DNA from: Oncomelania hupensis
Taxonomy: Eukaryota; Mollusca; Gastropoda; Littorinimorpha; Pomatiopsidae
Assembly (NCBI GenBank): GCA_036898135.1
Contig: CM072526.1
Location: forward strand, 53,476,399-53,540,398
DNA length: 64,000 nt
Reading direction: 5' to 3'
Made by a program: the position numbers and the translations under genes. The notes beneath the pieces are model-generated. The model did not search any database and had not been told where the DNA came from. It was given only the letters and a program-made list of their open reading frames with translations. This document shows positions 21,355 to 32,384 of this stretch, in pieces. Within the stretch, counting starts at the first letter, position 1. Every line of letters starts with the position of its first letter.

Positions 21355-22833
21355 ATGCTCAGGGTTTTGACCATTGCTGGGTTAATTTTGTTTTACCAAC
21401 AACCAGCACAATCAGAAAGAGAAAAAAGGGAAAGGGAATGCGATCTGGGAACTTTAGAACTGGACATTGTCTTTGTCGTGGACGGATCGACCAGCATTGG
21501 TAGCGAAAACTTTGTGAAAATGAAACAATTTGTACGACAGTTTGTTATAAAAGGTAATGTTTCCTCCGGCCTTGTTAGATTTGGCGCTGTAGTATTTGCG
21601 GATGAGGAAAAAACTGTAAATTTGTTTACTTTACAACAGTCGGCATCAGACTATGGTGAAGAAGATTTACTACAGGCTATACGGCTGCTTAAATACGGAT
21701 TTAACGACACGGATGGCCTTGGAGGCACAAACACAACATACGGGTTGCACATGGCATTGAAAGACCAGTTCCAGAAAGAGAATGGCGAACGAGAAACTGC
21801 CAGTCACATTTGTATACTTCTCACTGACGGGCCACCGGAGCAGGATGACAAGGAGGGATTTATACCTTTCCAGAAAATATGTGATCAAATGAAAGCTAGA
21901 AATATCGAAATATACTGCATGACTGTTGCAATGATGGAAGGGGGAAATGTGACACGTTCTGATGAACAGAAAGAAGAATTGAAAAGGGGAATTATAGCTT
22001 TAAGGGGCTGTGTTTCCATACCAACAAACAACCATTTTTTTGAAGCAGCGGATTTCGGTCAAATGCTTTCCTTGAAGGATCGTATTGCAGAATCCGTTTG
22101 TCGCGAAGTCAAAGGTCGTAAACGTATCACGACTGCCATACCTACCACCACAACCCCAACGACCACTACACCAACAACTACTGAAAAAGACCCCTGTGCT
22201 GAGGGTAATTGTATACTTACTCAAGGCGAAACATGCCCCGACGATCAGGGCAACTTGTGTATAAAAGAACTCCGGTGTGATGCTTTGCACACTTGCTATT
22301 CTGGTGTGGGTTTTTCTTGCAACGATTCATCTCAGTGCGTTGCTGGCGCCCAATGTCTGACAGGTACCTGTAGTTGTGAAATTTCATCTTCCTATCCAAA
22401 TAGTAAACCTGAAATTTGCCTGTCATTACTGGGCAAACTAGGGGCAGGTTGTACTGAAACTGCGTGTGAACAAGATGCCATTTGCGACGGCAATCGAACA
22501 GAATGCGCGTGTCCTTCTGGTGGTATTCTCAACCGCGTCCTCTTGAGCTGTACGTCCCCTTCTAATCAAAAGTCATCCATTGATCCCCGTGGTACCTCCA
22601 GCGCATATAATCTTCTTCCACTCTTGTTGATTTTACTTACGTGTTGCCTGTGCGCGTTCCTGCTAAGAAGGAGCCGAAGACAAAAACAAAAACCGCCACC
22701 CCCTCTTTCAGAGATGGAGCTGAAGTGCGTGGATCCAGACCAGGGAGCTCCCAGGAAAGAGGAACCTGCAGTCGAGCCTCCTGCAGACGAGCCTCCTGCA
22801 GAAGATGCATCGGGTTCTAGTAGTAGTTCTTAG
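21355..22833 (+). CDS. Single-pass membrane protein with VWA domain, intronless
   Basis: Predicted 492-residue type I membrane protein. The first ATG in the frame (21355) is chosen because it starts a clear signal peptide (MLRVLTIAGLILFY, cut near residue 20); the frame extends further upstream only through a GTG. Residues about 35-250 are a von Willebrand factor A domain with all MIDAS ligands: D43-x-S45-x-S47, T125 in GGTNTT and D158 in LLTDGPP, so metal-dependent ligand binding is plausible. A Thr/Pro mucin-like linker (259-276) leads to a Cys-rich region (281-399) with about 18 cysteines, part EGF-like in spacing. A hydrophobic segment (about 418-437, YNLLPLLLILL) and RRSRRQK stop-transfer follow, then a Pro/Glu/Ser-rich tail of about 50 residues. 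No intron is needed over 1.5 kb. VWA plus EGF-like plus TM is common in invertebrate adhesion or matrix receptors; the ligand is unknown. Confidence 0.85.
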   Translation: MLRVLTIAGLILFYQQPAQSEREKRERECDLGTLELDIVFVVDGSTSIGSENFVKMKQFVRQFVIKGNVSSGLVRFGAVVFADEEKTVNLFTLQQSASDYGEEDLLQAIRLLKYGFNDTDGLGGTNTTYGLHMALKDQFQKENGERETASHICILLTDGPPEQDDKEGFIPFQKICDQMKARNIEIYCMTVAMMEGGNVTRSDEQKEELKRGIIALRGCVSIPTNNHFFEAADFGQMLSLKDRIAESVCREVKGRKRITTAIPTTTTPTTTTPTTTEKDPCAEGNCILTQGETCPDDQGNLCIKELRCDALHTCYSGVGFSCNDSSQCVAGAQCLTGTCSCEISSSYPNSKPEICLSLLGKLGAGCTETACEQDAICDGNRTECACPSGGILNRVLLSCTSPSNQKSSIDPRGTSSAYNLLPLLLILLTCCLCAFLLRRSRRQKQKPPPPLSEMELKCVDPDQGAPRKEEPAVEPPADEPPAEDASGSSSSS

Positions 22834-22920
22834 TCCATCTACCGTTGTTTAGCTCAACAGTTTGTATGGAGCATAGTTTTTCTCAACGATCTTGTCTTTC
22901 GATATCATAGAAAAAAAAGG

Positions 22921-22924
<4 letters not shown>

Positions 22925-23000
<76 letters not shown>

Positions 23001-23125
23001 TTTACAAACGATACTAAGTAAGAACATTTAATGAGAACAATGGCGAGGGTGTGTGTGTGTGGTGTGTGGGTGTGTGTGTGTGTGTGTGTGATGTGTGTGC
23101 GTGAGTGAGAGAGAGAGAGAGAGAG
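22925..23125. repeat. (GA)n, (GT)n and (GA)n arrays in the 3' region of the VWA gene
   Basis: A GA array (22925-22998), a GT-rich array (23050-23100) and a short GA run (23105-23126) lie between the stop codon and the nearest poly(A) signal. If the mRNA ends at 23158 they are transcribed as 3' UTR. Confidence 0.9.
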
Positions 23126-23157
23126 ATATCAAAAAGACTCAGGAATTTATTTTAAGT

Positions 23158-23163
23158 AATAAA
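23158..23163 (+). terminator. Candidate poly(A) signal of the VWA gene
   Basis: AATAAA, the first canonical hexamer after the stop codon, about 325 bp downstream. Confidence 0.4.
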
Positions 23164-24105
23164 CCTCTAGAGAATCTGTAAGTTTGGGAACAAAATCTTC
23201 CATCCAGAGTTGTATGTTGCCAGAATAAGTTTGATCCATTTCGTGCCGCTCGGCACCAAAGACATTTTGTAAGTAATGTGAGACACATCAGTATTGCCAG
23301 AGAGACACATATTTCATTGACAGGCATCAATGTGCATCTTGTGTTGTGTGGCAGGCATATGCAGTGTTGATAAAGATTTGTTTTAGGCTGCAACAGAATT
23401 TGGCAGCCCTCGGAAGTAAATTCTGACCTGGTAGGTAATAGTAGCGAGTCAGTGTACAAGAAAACTGTGGAGTTCCATCTTTGCAAGCGGTCCAAGACAA
23501 GCTCAGCTCATCCCATCCACTACGCACACATGGCCTAAGTCAACTTCAGATGGAGTCCTTCATTTATGCAACTGCCAACATGTGCACAACTTGCCTATGA
23601 ATGGAAAACTGAGGCTAAACTTTCTTGGTCTGGCGTTGGTACTGTACATAAGCTACCAAATGACTCATGGATGGGCTCGACACGACGCCGCATCTCCGTA
23701 CGCAGTGACAGAGGCGCAATGATTGAGATGTATACAATTAGAGACTCGGATAGTCTTGTGTTCTAGGAGCTCAAAGCTAACGCATTTTCCTAAAGTTACT
23801 TGTAACGTTTGGGAACCAGCTGGCAAACTTGAGAGGGAAGGTGGGAAAGGGGATGGTGAGAGAGAGGGAGGAGGGGGATTGGAGAGAGAGGGAGGAGGGG
23901 ATGGGAGAGAGAGGGTGGAGGGGATGGGAGCTAGAAAGAGGATGACCATTTGGCGGTCGCGGTTGAGCGTTATATGTAAAAGAAAACCCTAGAAATCAGG
24001 TGGTTACTCTTCACACAGCTCCACTGAAATTTATTGGAGGATTTTGGATTGGAGAACTAGGAGAGGTAGGAGGAGACTGCTGCTGTTTATTTGATCGTAC
24101 ATCAG
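23164..24105. other. Spacer, no gene recognised
   Basis: Mixed-composition DNA with a G/A-rich imperfect tandem (GAGAGAGGGAGGAGGGGAT-like, about 23820-23940). Frames on both strands carry no known domain. Confidence 0.5.
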
Positions 24106-24111
24106 TGTATT

Positions 24112-24276
24112 TATAACCGGAGGTAAAGCCCATCTCAAGGTCAAGATCATCGAAAGATCAAAGCCGGTATTTGCATTTTAATGCAACAGTTTTTTTTTTC
24201 TTCTGGGCACTCATTCTCATGTTAAGTACTATTGGAAGCATGTGAGTCATTATAGGCTTTGCCATTCTAGCCTGTC
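24112..24276. repeat. Dispersed repeat family T (AGGTCA-rich)
   Basis: Shares ordered blocks with 29715-29912 and 33225-33357: GGAG-CCGGAGGT or GGAGCTGGAAGT, CATCTCAAGGTCAA, AAAGATCAAAG, TTTTAATGC, a T-run, CACTCATT, GTTAA, CATGTGAGTCAT and CTTTGCC-TTCTAG. The many AGGTCA/TGACCT hexamers also occur just beyond, at 24735-24770 and 24845-24890. No coding capacity; the class is unknown. Confidence 0.65.
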
Positions 24277-24987
24277 AGTATTATCATTTGTTTGGACTTG
24301 GGAGAAGCCAAACCGGCTTACCGTACCATTTTGGGTCGGATCGTATGTGTTAAAAGGAAAGTTAAACCTAAAATACTATTTTTGATATTTTTCGGTGATT
24401 TTTTTCCGCCCTTCAGTTTTTGGTTCCCAGACGTTTTTACGGCAGCCCATAACTTAGGTTGAGTCTGTTGATTGCAGAGTTGCTTCTCGTTGTTTCTTGT
24501 TTTTACGTTGCAACCGCTATCTAAGCATGAAGCAAGGTCATAAAACTGATAACCGTGGTAACGATTTATCAAAATCAGCTAATACTGCCAGGACAATGCT
24601 TCACCCAAGTAGGTAGATCCACGCTTGCAAGGACTAACAGACCTTGTTTTTCAATACAGACGCACTATTGCGCTATACTACACTACACAGGACAAGTTTG
24701 CAATGCTTATCTTTGAAATGCAAGGTCAGTGCTAATGCCTTAATAGTGACCTTGAGACGACCTTGACCTCCATCTGAGCCCTCATCTACAATTAAATAAG
24801 CAAAGCAAAAATTGTATTATGTCAAAAACAAAAAACGCAGCAATAGTGACCTTATGATGACCTTGAGCTTGAGATGACCTTTACATTCAAATGGCCTCTG
24901 ATGCTCATGTATGATCAAATAAACCAGGGTTCTGGTGTCGGGTAACTATAATCTACAATTAGGGAGAAAAACAAACATTCGTGGCTT

Positions 24988-24990
<3 letters not shown>

Positions 24991-25035
<45 letters not shown>

Positions 25036-25131
25036 CAGAGAGACAGAGAGAGACAGAGAGAGAGACAGAGAGAGAGACAGACAGACAGACAGAGAGAGAG
25101 ACAGACAGACAGAGAGACAGAGACAGAGAGA
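24991..25131. repeat. (GA)n/(GACA)n compound microsatellite
   Basis: A GA array degrading into GAGACA and GACA units. It gives long artefact frames on both strands. Confidence 0.93.
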
Positions 25132-25290
25132 CAAAATGAGAGAAACTTTGAAACTTTTTAAAAATCTTTTTTATTTTTTTTATTTTAGTTAGGGATAAAG
25201 ATTTTAGACTACTGATATAGTCTAATCTTCCAATCTGTCCCTTAAAAATTACCATAATAAAGAACCGTTAACTTTAACTTGGAAAGCATA

Positions 25291-25340
25291 AAAAAAACAC
25301 ACACACACACACACACACCCACACACACACCCACACACAA
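25291..25340. repeat. (CA)n microsatellite
   Basis: An interrupted CA array after a short A run, about 50 bp before the hairpin repeat at 25405. Confidence 0.9.
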
Positions 25341-25404
25341 GTATGTAAAACACCAAGAATGGGTTTTACTAAGAATGTAGGAATCGGAAAGTGATTTTTG
25401 ACAG

Positions 25405-25530
25405 AAAAGGGTTAGAGCAAGGGTTAGGGATAGCTGTGCAACTAGCCCTTACCCGAACCCTTTTCTAAAAAGTTGACCTAGTTCGTCTCCTATAGGCGAC
25501 GAAATAGGTCGAATTTTGTTCAAAATTTCT
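25405..25530. repeat. Hairpin repeat family H, copy
   Basis: AAAAGGGTTAGAGCAAGGG and its diverged inverse AGCCCTTACCCGAACCCTTT form an imperfect hairpin with centre near 25436. It is followed by the palindrome-like TTGACCTAGTTCGTCTCCTA and TAGGCGACGAAATAGGTC. Both modules recur at 56125-56405; the second also occurs at 20368-20402. Confidence 0.7.
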
Positions 25531-25875
25531 TCGAAAATTCACTGTATTTTCTCCGTCCCAGATAGAGCACTCCTGTGTACTAAAAACACTCTCATGCACT
25601 ACAACTGCACTCCCATGCACTAAAAGAGCACTCCCGCGTACTTAGAAAAAAGTGGGTGGCTGGAAAACTCTGGGTGACTAATACACTCACCCATTTCCTG
25701 CATAAAAAGCAAGGTTAGTCACCCATTTTAAGGCTTATACCTCCGCACACGCACACACACACATGCACTCAACACATGCACTCACACACATGCACATACA
25801 ATCACACCAACTTCTTCATCATCATCTTTAAACAATTTTAGACAACCACCCTTCCCCCTCCATACCCCTCACATT

Positions 25876-26260
<385 letters not shown>

Positions 26261-26329
26261 GGACAAGAACAAGAAATAAATAAATAATTACATGAATGAC
26301 TGTGTTCTCATAATACGTTATTATACATC

Positions 26330-26870
26330 ACTTTTAAAATAATTCCGCAAATGCCTACATATTTTATATTTAAAAGAGAACAGTGTTTGCAATGTTTACA
26401 CTCCAGAGGGAGAGAGTTCCACACACTAGCTCCATAAAATGATAGGCTATTTTTGTATAAGTCAATGCGAAGGAGGGGTATTGCATAATTATAAAGTCTA
26501 TGCCCATCAACTGGCTAAGTAAAAAATGTATCAAGATATTCAGGTGTTTCTACGTGTGTGATTTTGAACATTAGGATAGCTGTTTTAAATATAAAATTGT
26601 TTTTTGAAGTGGTAATATTCAGAGTTCATTATATTTCTCATTAGTTGTAACATCTATATTTATATTATAGGATTTATAAAGTATCGTGGTTGCTCTTTTA
26701 TGAAGGCTATTTAGATGTTTAACTTGAGGGTCACTGGCATTACACCAAATAATCGATGCATAATTAAAATTAGACATACAGTGGGCATAGAAAAAGATTT
26801 TAATGCATCAGCCGTAACAAAATGTCCAAGTTTATTTAGTGGGAAAAGTTTTTTTGACTTTAATTTTTTA
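26330..26870 (-). pseudogene. Degenerate LINE RT C-terminal fragment
   Basis: In the minus direction, readable blocks in shifting frames are NYASIIWCNASDPQVKHLNS, LHKRATTILYKSY, NELNILPLQK and, after frameshifts, VWNSLPLE. This is the C-terminal part of a LINE reverse transcriptase (residues after the catalytic centre, with a WNSLP box). Stops and frameshifts are frequent and the catalytic region is missing. The clade cannot be fixed from this piece. Confidence 0.65.
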
Positions 26871-28404
26871 TATTTTTTTTTTACAGATATGGTTAACGTG
26901 TGAAATAAGAGAAAAAGAGATAGAACACATCAAGGTTTAGTTTGGGTCACAACATGTTCATTTGGGAAACAGTATTGTTGTCACAATAAAGGACTATATA
27001 ATGGGAACTCGTTTCCCAAACCGATCACTGAACTTTGTAAACAAACAACTCAGCAGCAAAGCTATTTTTAGAATCAACCTTGGTGCTATTCATAGGAAGC
27101 ATAAAGAAATAAATTCTTTGATTTATATCAAAACTGTACTTTTGAAAGATGTTATTGTTTTCAGCTTAATCATATTTTTTTGAAGGGGCAACACTCCCTA
27201 GAAATGTGAAAGTGATCAGTGACGCCGACGTCAGTGATTTGGGGGGCCTAAAAGAATGAATATTAACGATGATTGAAATGACTTAGGTGCCGTGTTTTGG
27301 CAATACAAAAAGATGTAATAAAACCACAAACGTGCTCATTTCCTTTTCCGCTCTCCATCTAATGCCACATGTTCGTTTTCTGAAGTGCTTTAAAAGTCAC
27401 AATCTGCACTCAGCGTTAATAATTGCCCAATGCCCCTAAATAATGGCCAAATGGAAAGCTAATTAAACGGAAATGTTGTTGCAATTGATTTTTACCCGGA
27501 GATACAAAAAACCATTGCGCAAAAAAATTGTGCAGAAAGGAAGACAACTGCGGAGCATGAAAAGATAATTAAACTCGGAAAAGGCTAGTTCACTAAAATT
27601 ACAATAAATCATTTCCAAAAAAAGCCGGAAGCAATATGGTCAGTCATGACTACTAATTGCTCGTGAAAAAATCAGCCAATCTGGTATGTTATCGCATTTG
27701 ACGTTTGCCACATGCAAATACGCCACGAGACGTTCTCAGCTGCGGGGTGTGGAACCATATCAGGGTGAACAAAAATGCCCCAAATCAAAGCGGTCTGTGT
27801 AAATCAACAGATGGTAGTTTGCATATTTCTTTCACATTTGACTCTTTTACTTCTTTCCTTCTTTCTCATCCGCTCCTTTGAAATGTGCGAAGCGCGGTCA
27901 ATCCCTGTTTCCTCACCGCCACGAAGGCTCGATTGTTACTCGCGTCTCCCCGACTATGCACAGCTTCAAGGTCTTTCTCGTTACGTACATTTTCCCCTTT
28001 AGTTTGGGATTTGACGAGATCGGTAGTCTGACGCCCAGACGACTGAGAACAATCCTGGGCGATGTGGGGTAGGGGAGAAGGGGCCTAGTGATAGCTGGGC
28101 GTATTTGTGTAGCCGCCGGCACGCACCCGCCTAGGACATCGATACATACTGTACATTTTATCGGCATCTTTGACGCGGAATATAATAAGTTGTGTGGACA
28201 TAGGTTAATCCTTCAAGTCCCTGGCTTGCTGGCAATAGGAGTGCAGTGAGGTGGGATGGTCGCCAGTAGTGCTGAACTGTCTTTTTTTGTTTGTATTACG
28301 GGCAGTAGATCAAAATGGGATAAGTGCACTACGAAAACAAAAATGGGCATAAAACATACGGAGGAATCTATTTCATTTCAAGGAGGACCGATTAAAAAAA
28401 AAAA
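26871..28404. other. Spacer, no gene recognised
   Basis: AT-rich to 27700, then more mixed sequence. Short frames (for example 27775-28170 on both strands) show no known domain. Nothing repetitive stands out. Confidence 0.5.
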
Positions 28405-28747
28405 TCTCACATGCATAGCAATGTGAGTCTATGTACTGAAACCCCCACATTCCCTCGCCCCTTCGCCCCAACCCCTCAAAGAAACAAAAAACAAAATTAA
28501 ATGAATTTTTTTGCAAATCTGTGCGAGATAAATAGTCCTAAATGGTACAAAAATGACAATGTTGTCCGTCAGTCCGTCTGTCTGCTGTCCGCCGTATGTC
28601 TGTCCAAAACTGGCAAGTGGATTGATATTTCAGAACCTATATTTCAACTATCATGACCAAACTTGGTACGATGGCGTAAACCATGAGATCTCGTAAAGGA
28701 TCAGTCAATGAATTATTTAACTTTAATTTCAAGGTCACATGGTCAAC
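28405..28747. repeat. Repeat family T, left part
   Basis: Begins CACATGCATAGCAATGTGAG, itself a small inverted repeat, and includes the GTCCGTCAGTCCGTCTGTC tract and CTTTAATTTCAAGGTCACAT. The match to the family resumes at 29550 after an interruption. Confidence 0.5.
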
Positions 28748-28898
28748 CAGGGATGGATTTAACCGGAAATTACCGGTATTTTCCCGGTTTGAGAATAAAA
28801 ATACCGGTTGAAAAATCAGTAGCCGGTAGAGCCTACCGGTTTTTATTTTGTTTGACTGGTTTCAAAAATGAAGGAAAAGAAAGAAAAACAAGAGAAAT

Positions 28899-28952
<54 letters not shown>

Positions 28953-29549
28953 AGCCAGCCACGCTGATTAAGTGTTTAGGGAGTGTAGACGAGAGGCCTG
29001 CGAATGCGTTCAGTAGCCTTGCCATATGTTTTTTAGGTAATTAATACAGAATGATATAACATTAGCGGTGCAAGGCTATTGTGAATACGGATAAATTAAA
29101 CTCGCGCACTTTTCGATTTTTTCTTTCCTCCTGCTCGTCAGTATGTATTGCGACAGTGGCAGATAGGCTAGTAATAATGAAGAAGCAAAAATCTCTTTTT
29201 TCACTTTTATTTTTGGCAAACATCGTTTAAGTTATAGGCTTTACCGTGAGCAATAAATTATTCACTGCATTCGTCGGCAGATTTTCGGTGGCAAAACTAG
29301 TGACGCCTTATTTATTAAGCTTTGCTATGGGTCATACCAGTGTCCGTGACTGGCCTACCGGTTTGCGTTCGAGTGGGTTTGTTTACTGTGACGTCGTACC
29401 GGTTTTGCAAATCCCTAGGACGATCACTGTCAACAAATGTTCAAAATAACAACTGTTCACAAAATGTCACTTTTCCTAAATTATTAATAAGGAACTTATG
29501 ATTCTTTTGTGCCTGATAGTTATTACTGAGACACATGCTGTGCAAATCT
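28748..29549. mobile_element. CCGG-rich insertion in repeat family T
   Basis: Flanked by GGTCAAC on both sides (28741-28747 and 29550-29556), a possible 7-bp duplication. The left part is full of ACCGGT-type palindromes (28765-28845 and again near 29355-29405). The left end CAGGGATGG resembles hAT-type TIRs, and AAATCCCTAGG at 29408-29418 could be a partner, but the two ends do not pair well. It includes a (GA)n at 28904-28951. No transposase is seen. Confidence 0.4.
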
Positions 29550-29912
29550 GGTCAACCTTGATTTAAAGTCAAAGTCACTTGAACTGTCCAAAGGCGGATG
29601 GTATAGGTAATGTGATTTGAAGTGACCTTGTCCCTGCAATGACAGATATAAAGTCTAAACTTGTTGTATTTAGTGATGATAGATAGTATATGAACTTTAG
29701 CTGTAGTTTATTTGATATCACATGAATGTATTTGGAGCTGGAAGTCAGGGTCATCTCAAAGTCAAAGAGCATAGAAAGATCAAAGTCGGTATTACTTTGA
29801 ATTTTAATGCCACCGTTTCATTTCGGTGTTTTTTTCTGGACACTCATTTTCACGTTAAATATTGCGAGTTCCATACGAATCATATGAGTCATATGGGCTT
29901 TGCCCTTCTAGT
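29550..29912. repeat. Repeat family T, right part
   Basis: CTTGATTTAAAGTCAAAGTC, then the GGAGCTGGAAGTCAGGGTCA, CATCTCAAAGTCAAAG, TTTTAATGCC and GGGCTTTGCCCTTCTAGTT blocks. The right end agrees with the copies ending at 24276 and 33357. Confidence 0.6.
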
Positions 29913-30694
29913 TAAGTTTTAATTATGGTACATCCAAAGTTTGAAGCCACAACCTAACCTGATCCTGCCAGATGACCCTACCAAAAATATTATTGGTAGG
30001 CTTACAGATGTGTGCATTGTGATCCTGCCAGAATACCCTAAAAAATAAATAAACAAATAAATTTTTAAAAAAATTACTGGTAGGCTTACAGATGTGTCCA
30101 TTGTGAAATACAATTAACTCCACATTTTGCGTCTATTGGCTCTTGAAAACTGGACAAACGATTACTAGGTCTACAGACATTTGTGCATTTTGCTAATCCA
30201 AACTAAAACATTGTCGGTCAATCCTCACCCATCCTGAACGCAAAGAGATACAATCGAATGCAACGGGGATCGAAGAGGGAATGGGGGTGGGGGGGAGGTG
30301 ATAGAAGGTTACCTCAACAAAGAATAAAAGATCTATGTCAGTAATAGCAAGTCTACATCACTGATCAATAGGCTAACTGGGTTCCAAAACTACGCTAAGC
30401 TTGTCAAAATCCAAATTAATTAAGAATTAATTATTGAATATGGCGTCATTGAACACGTACACATGTGAAAGGGACAGAACCCTCATATGAGAACTCCGGC
30501 CAATAAAACATTCATTAAAATGGTGTATGCCATAATAAATGGCATTGGAGGTTTGGCGAGAGAGGGTGCGGTGGACGTGAAACGTGTGTTTTTGTCATTG
30601 TTGTTGTCTTGTGTGTGTGTGTGTCTGTGTGTGTGTGCGCGCGCGCGATGTAGGAAAACAGTTATTTTTACATACTCCTTATACTCTGCCTACG
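29913..30694. other. Spacer with a short tandem duplication, no gene seen
   Basis: A GATCCTGCCAGA-TACCCTA and TGGTAGGCTTACAGATGTG unit occurs twice (29960-30025 and 30021-30105). A GT/GC-rich simple run lies at 30610-30650. Confidence 0.55.
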
Positions 30695-31434
30695 TTCTTT
30701 TGACGGCCCCGTTATTTTGACATCAAAACAATGTTCCGTTCGGGTTAGGGCTGTGTTTGGCTTAGGGTAAGGAATATAGTTAGAGTTCGGGTTAGGGTTA
30801 ACTTAAAAATATTGACAAGTTTTAAAAAAAAAGTCAATATAACGTATGTGCATTTCATGAAAGTCATAACTTTTTACACGGTTGAGTGTGTGTGTGTGTG
30901 TGGGGGGGGGGTATGTGTGTGTGTTTGTGTTTGTACTTGTATAACAAACTGGGGATTTTTTCCATATAAACTTGCTTACAAACGGGGTAGTTGAAAAAAA
31001 AAGGGGGAAGCAAAAATCTTCCCCATTTTTTAAACCACATTTTGCACTGGTAAACAGTATAGCACAACCCTAAATATCGAGAAATTGCATCGTCCTCATT
31101 TGTCGAAAATGGGATACCCATGTGTGCAAATTATACACCACTGCGCACTAAGCTTCACTACCAACAAAATCCAGTTTGCAGGACAGATTACCCATCAGTC
31201 CTGTACGTTATTCATAAATCTACTTCATTATATCAAATACACCATTGATTTGTAAATATCTCCGACAAAAGACCATTCCCCAATCGTATTCTGTTTTGGT
31301 AACATTCCCGATTGATCGGCTTATACACGTATGTGTGTGTGTGTGTGTGTGGGTGTGTGTGTGTGTGTGCGTCAATGATTTATGTTTAGAGGGCGTTTTT
31401 TTTGTTGCTGACATTTTTATGAAAATCTACGGGC

Positions 31435-31485
<51 letters not shown>

Positions 31486-31700
31486 GCGGACCTTGTTATG
31501 TTGACGTTAAAAGAGTGTTCCGTTAGAGTTAGGGTTAGCGTTATAAGATTTAAATGTACTCTTTAAAAAAAAAAAAAAAAGGGGGGGGCGGGGAGAGGGT
31601 GGGGGGTTCAAAATAATCCCAGTTTTTAACACAACGTATGTGTCGTTTCATGAATGTCATAACAACACAGTCTAAACAAGTATGTGTGTGTGTGTGTTTA
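30695..31700. repeat. Pair of direct ~200-bp repeats with GT arrays
   Basis: The block at 30695-30905 and the block at 31485-31700 share GTTATTTTGACATCAAAA versus GTTATGTTGACGTTAAAA, GTTCCGTT, GGGTTAGGG, an A-run, AACGTATGTG, TTTCATGAA-GTCATAAC and a following GT array. Between them lie a GT array (31332-31370) and a T run of 47 (31438-31484). G-rich runs follow at 31580-31610. No gene. Confidence 0.65.
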
Positions 31701-32384
31701 TTTAATGTTTTAATTATTTTATTTTATTTTAGCCCGAGGGCAGTGGGGGGTAAGGAGGGGGGAGAGGTGGAGGGAGGTTTCCGTGCTCCCTGGCCCCCCC
31801 CCCCCCTTCCCCCCTTATAATCCATCCCTGAAGTATAATTATTGTGCATCTTGCATTGTAAACCACTGTACAAACCATGGTGAGTGAATCATTGAATTAT
31901 GTTGTCAGCATAGTTGTTATTGACTCACAGGCAGGCATGGTGGTGCTTTGCATGAGACAAGTCCTTTTCCGTTCTCCATGTTATGTCTGGATGTTCTGAT
32001 CTGGTTGATGACAGTGAAAGATATTTTGGTTCAATACCTTTTAATGAGAGTTTTCACAGTTGCAATGGTCCAAACCTGTTTACATTTTTTTACGTGACTT
32101 TGGTTTATTTTATCGCATATAGGTTGGTTTATTTTACTGCATTTATGTCATATCATTATGTTTGTATACTTGGTTACATTTCATCATTAATACTAATTTT
32201 ATGTACATCTATTATCTTTTTTTTATGTTAGAATTCTAGTCTGATTTTCAATAGTTTTGTGTGGTCCTGATTGGGCTATTAGCAGTTTGCTGGATCCTAT
32301 CAACATTGAATATTTTCTATCTCTCTATCGATGTTTGTCTATGTACTCACACCAACACACACACCCACCAACTGTTTTTATTTC
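31701..32384. other. Spacer with a short retroposon remnant
   Basis: G-rich and C-rich runs at 31745-31815. At 32258-32308 the GGTCCTGATTGGGCT and CTGGATCCTATCAACA blocks match the end of retroposon family R as in the copy at 9562-10078. No gene is recognised. Confidence 0.5.

Noticed and set aside
27775..28167. Overlapping short frames as a possible small gene
   Set aside because: No domain, splice context or codon bias supports either strand.
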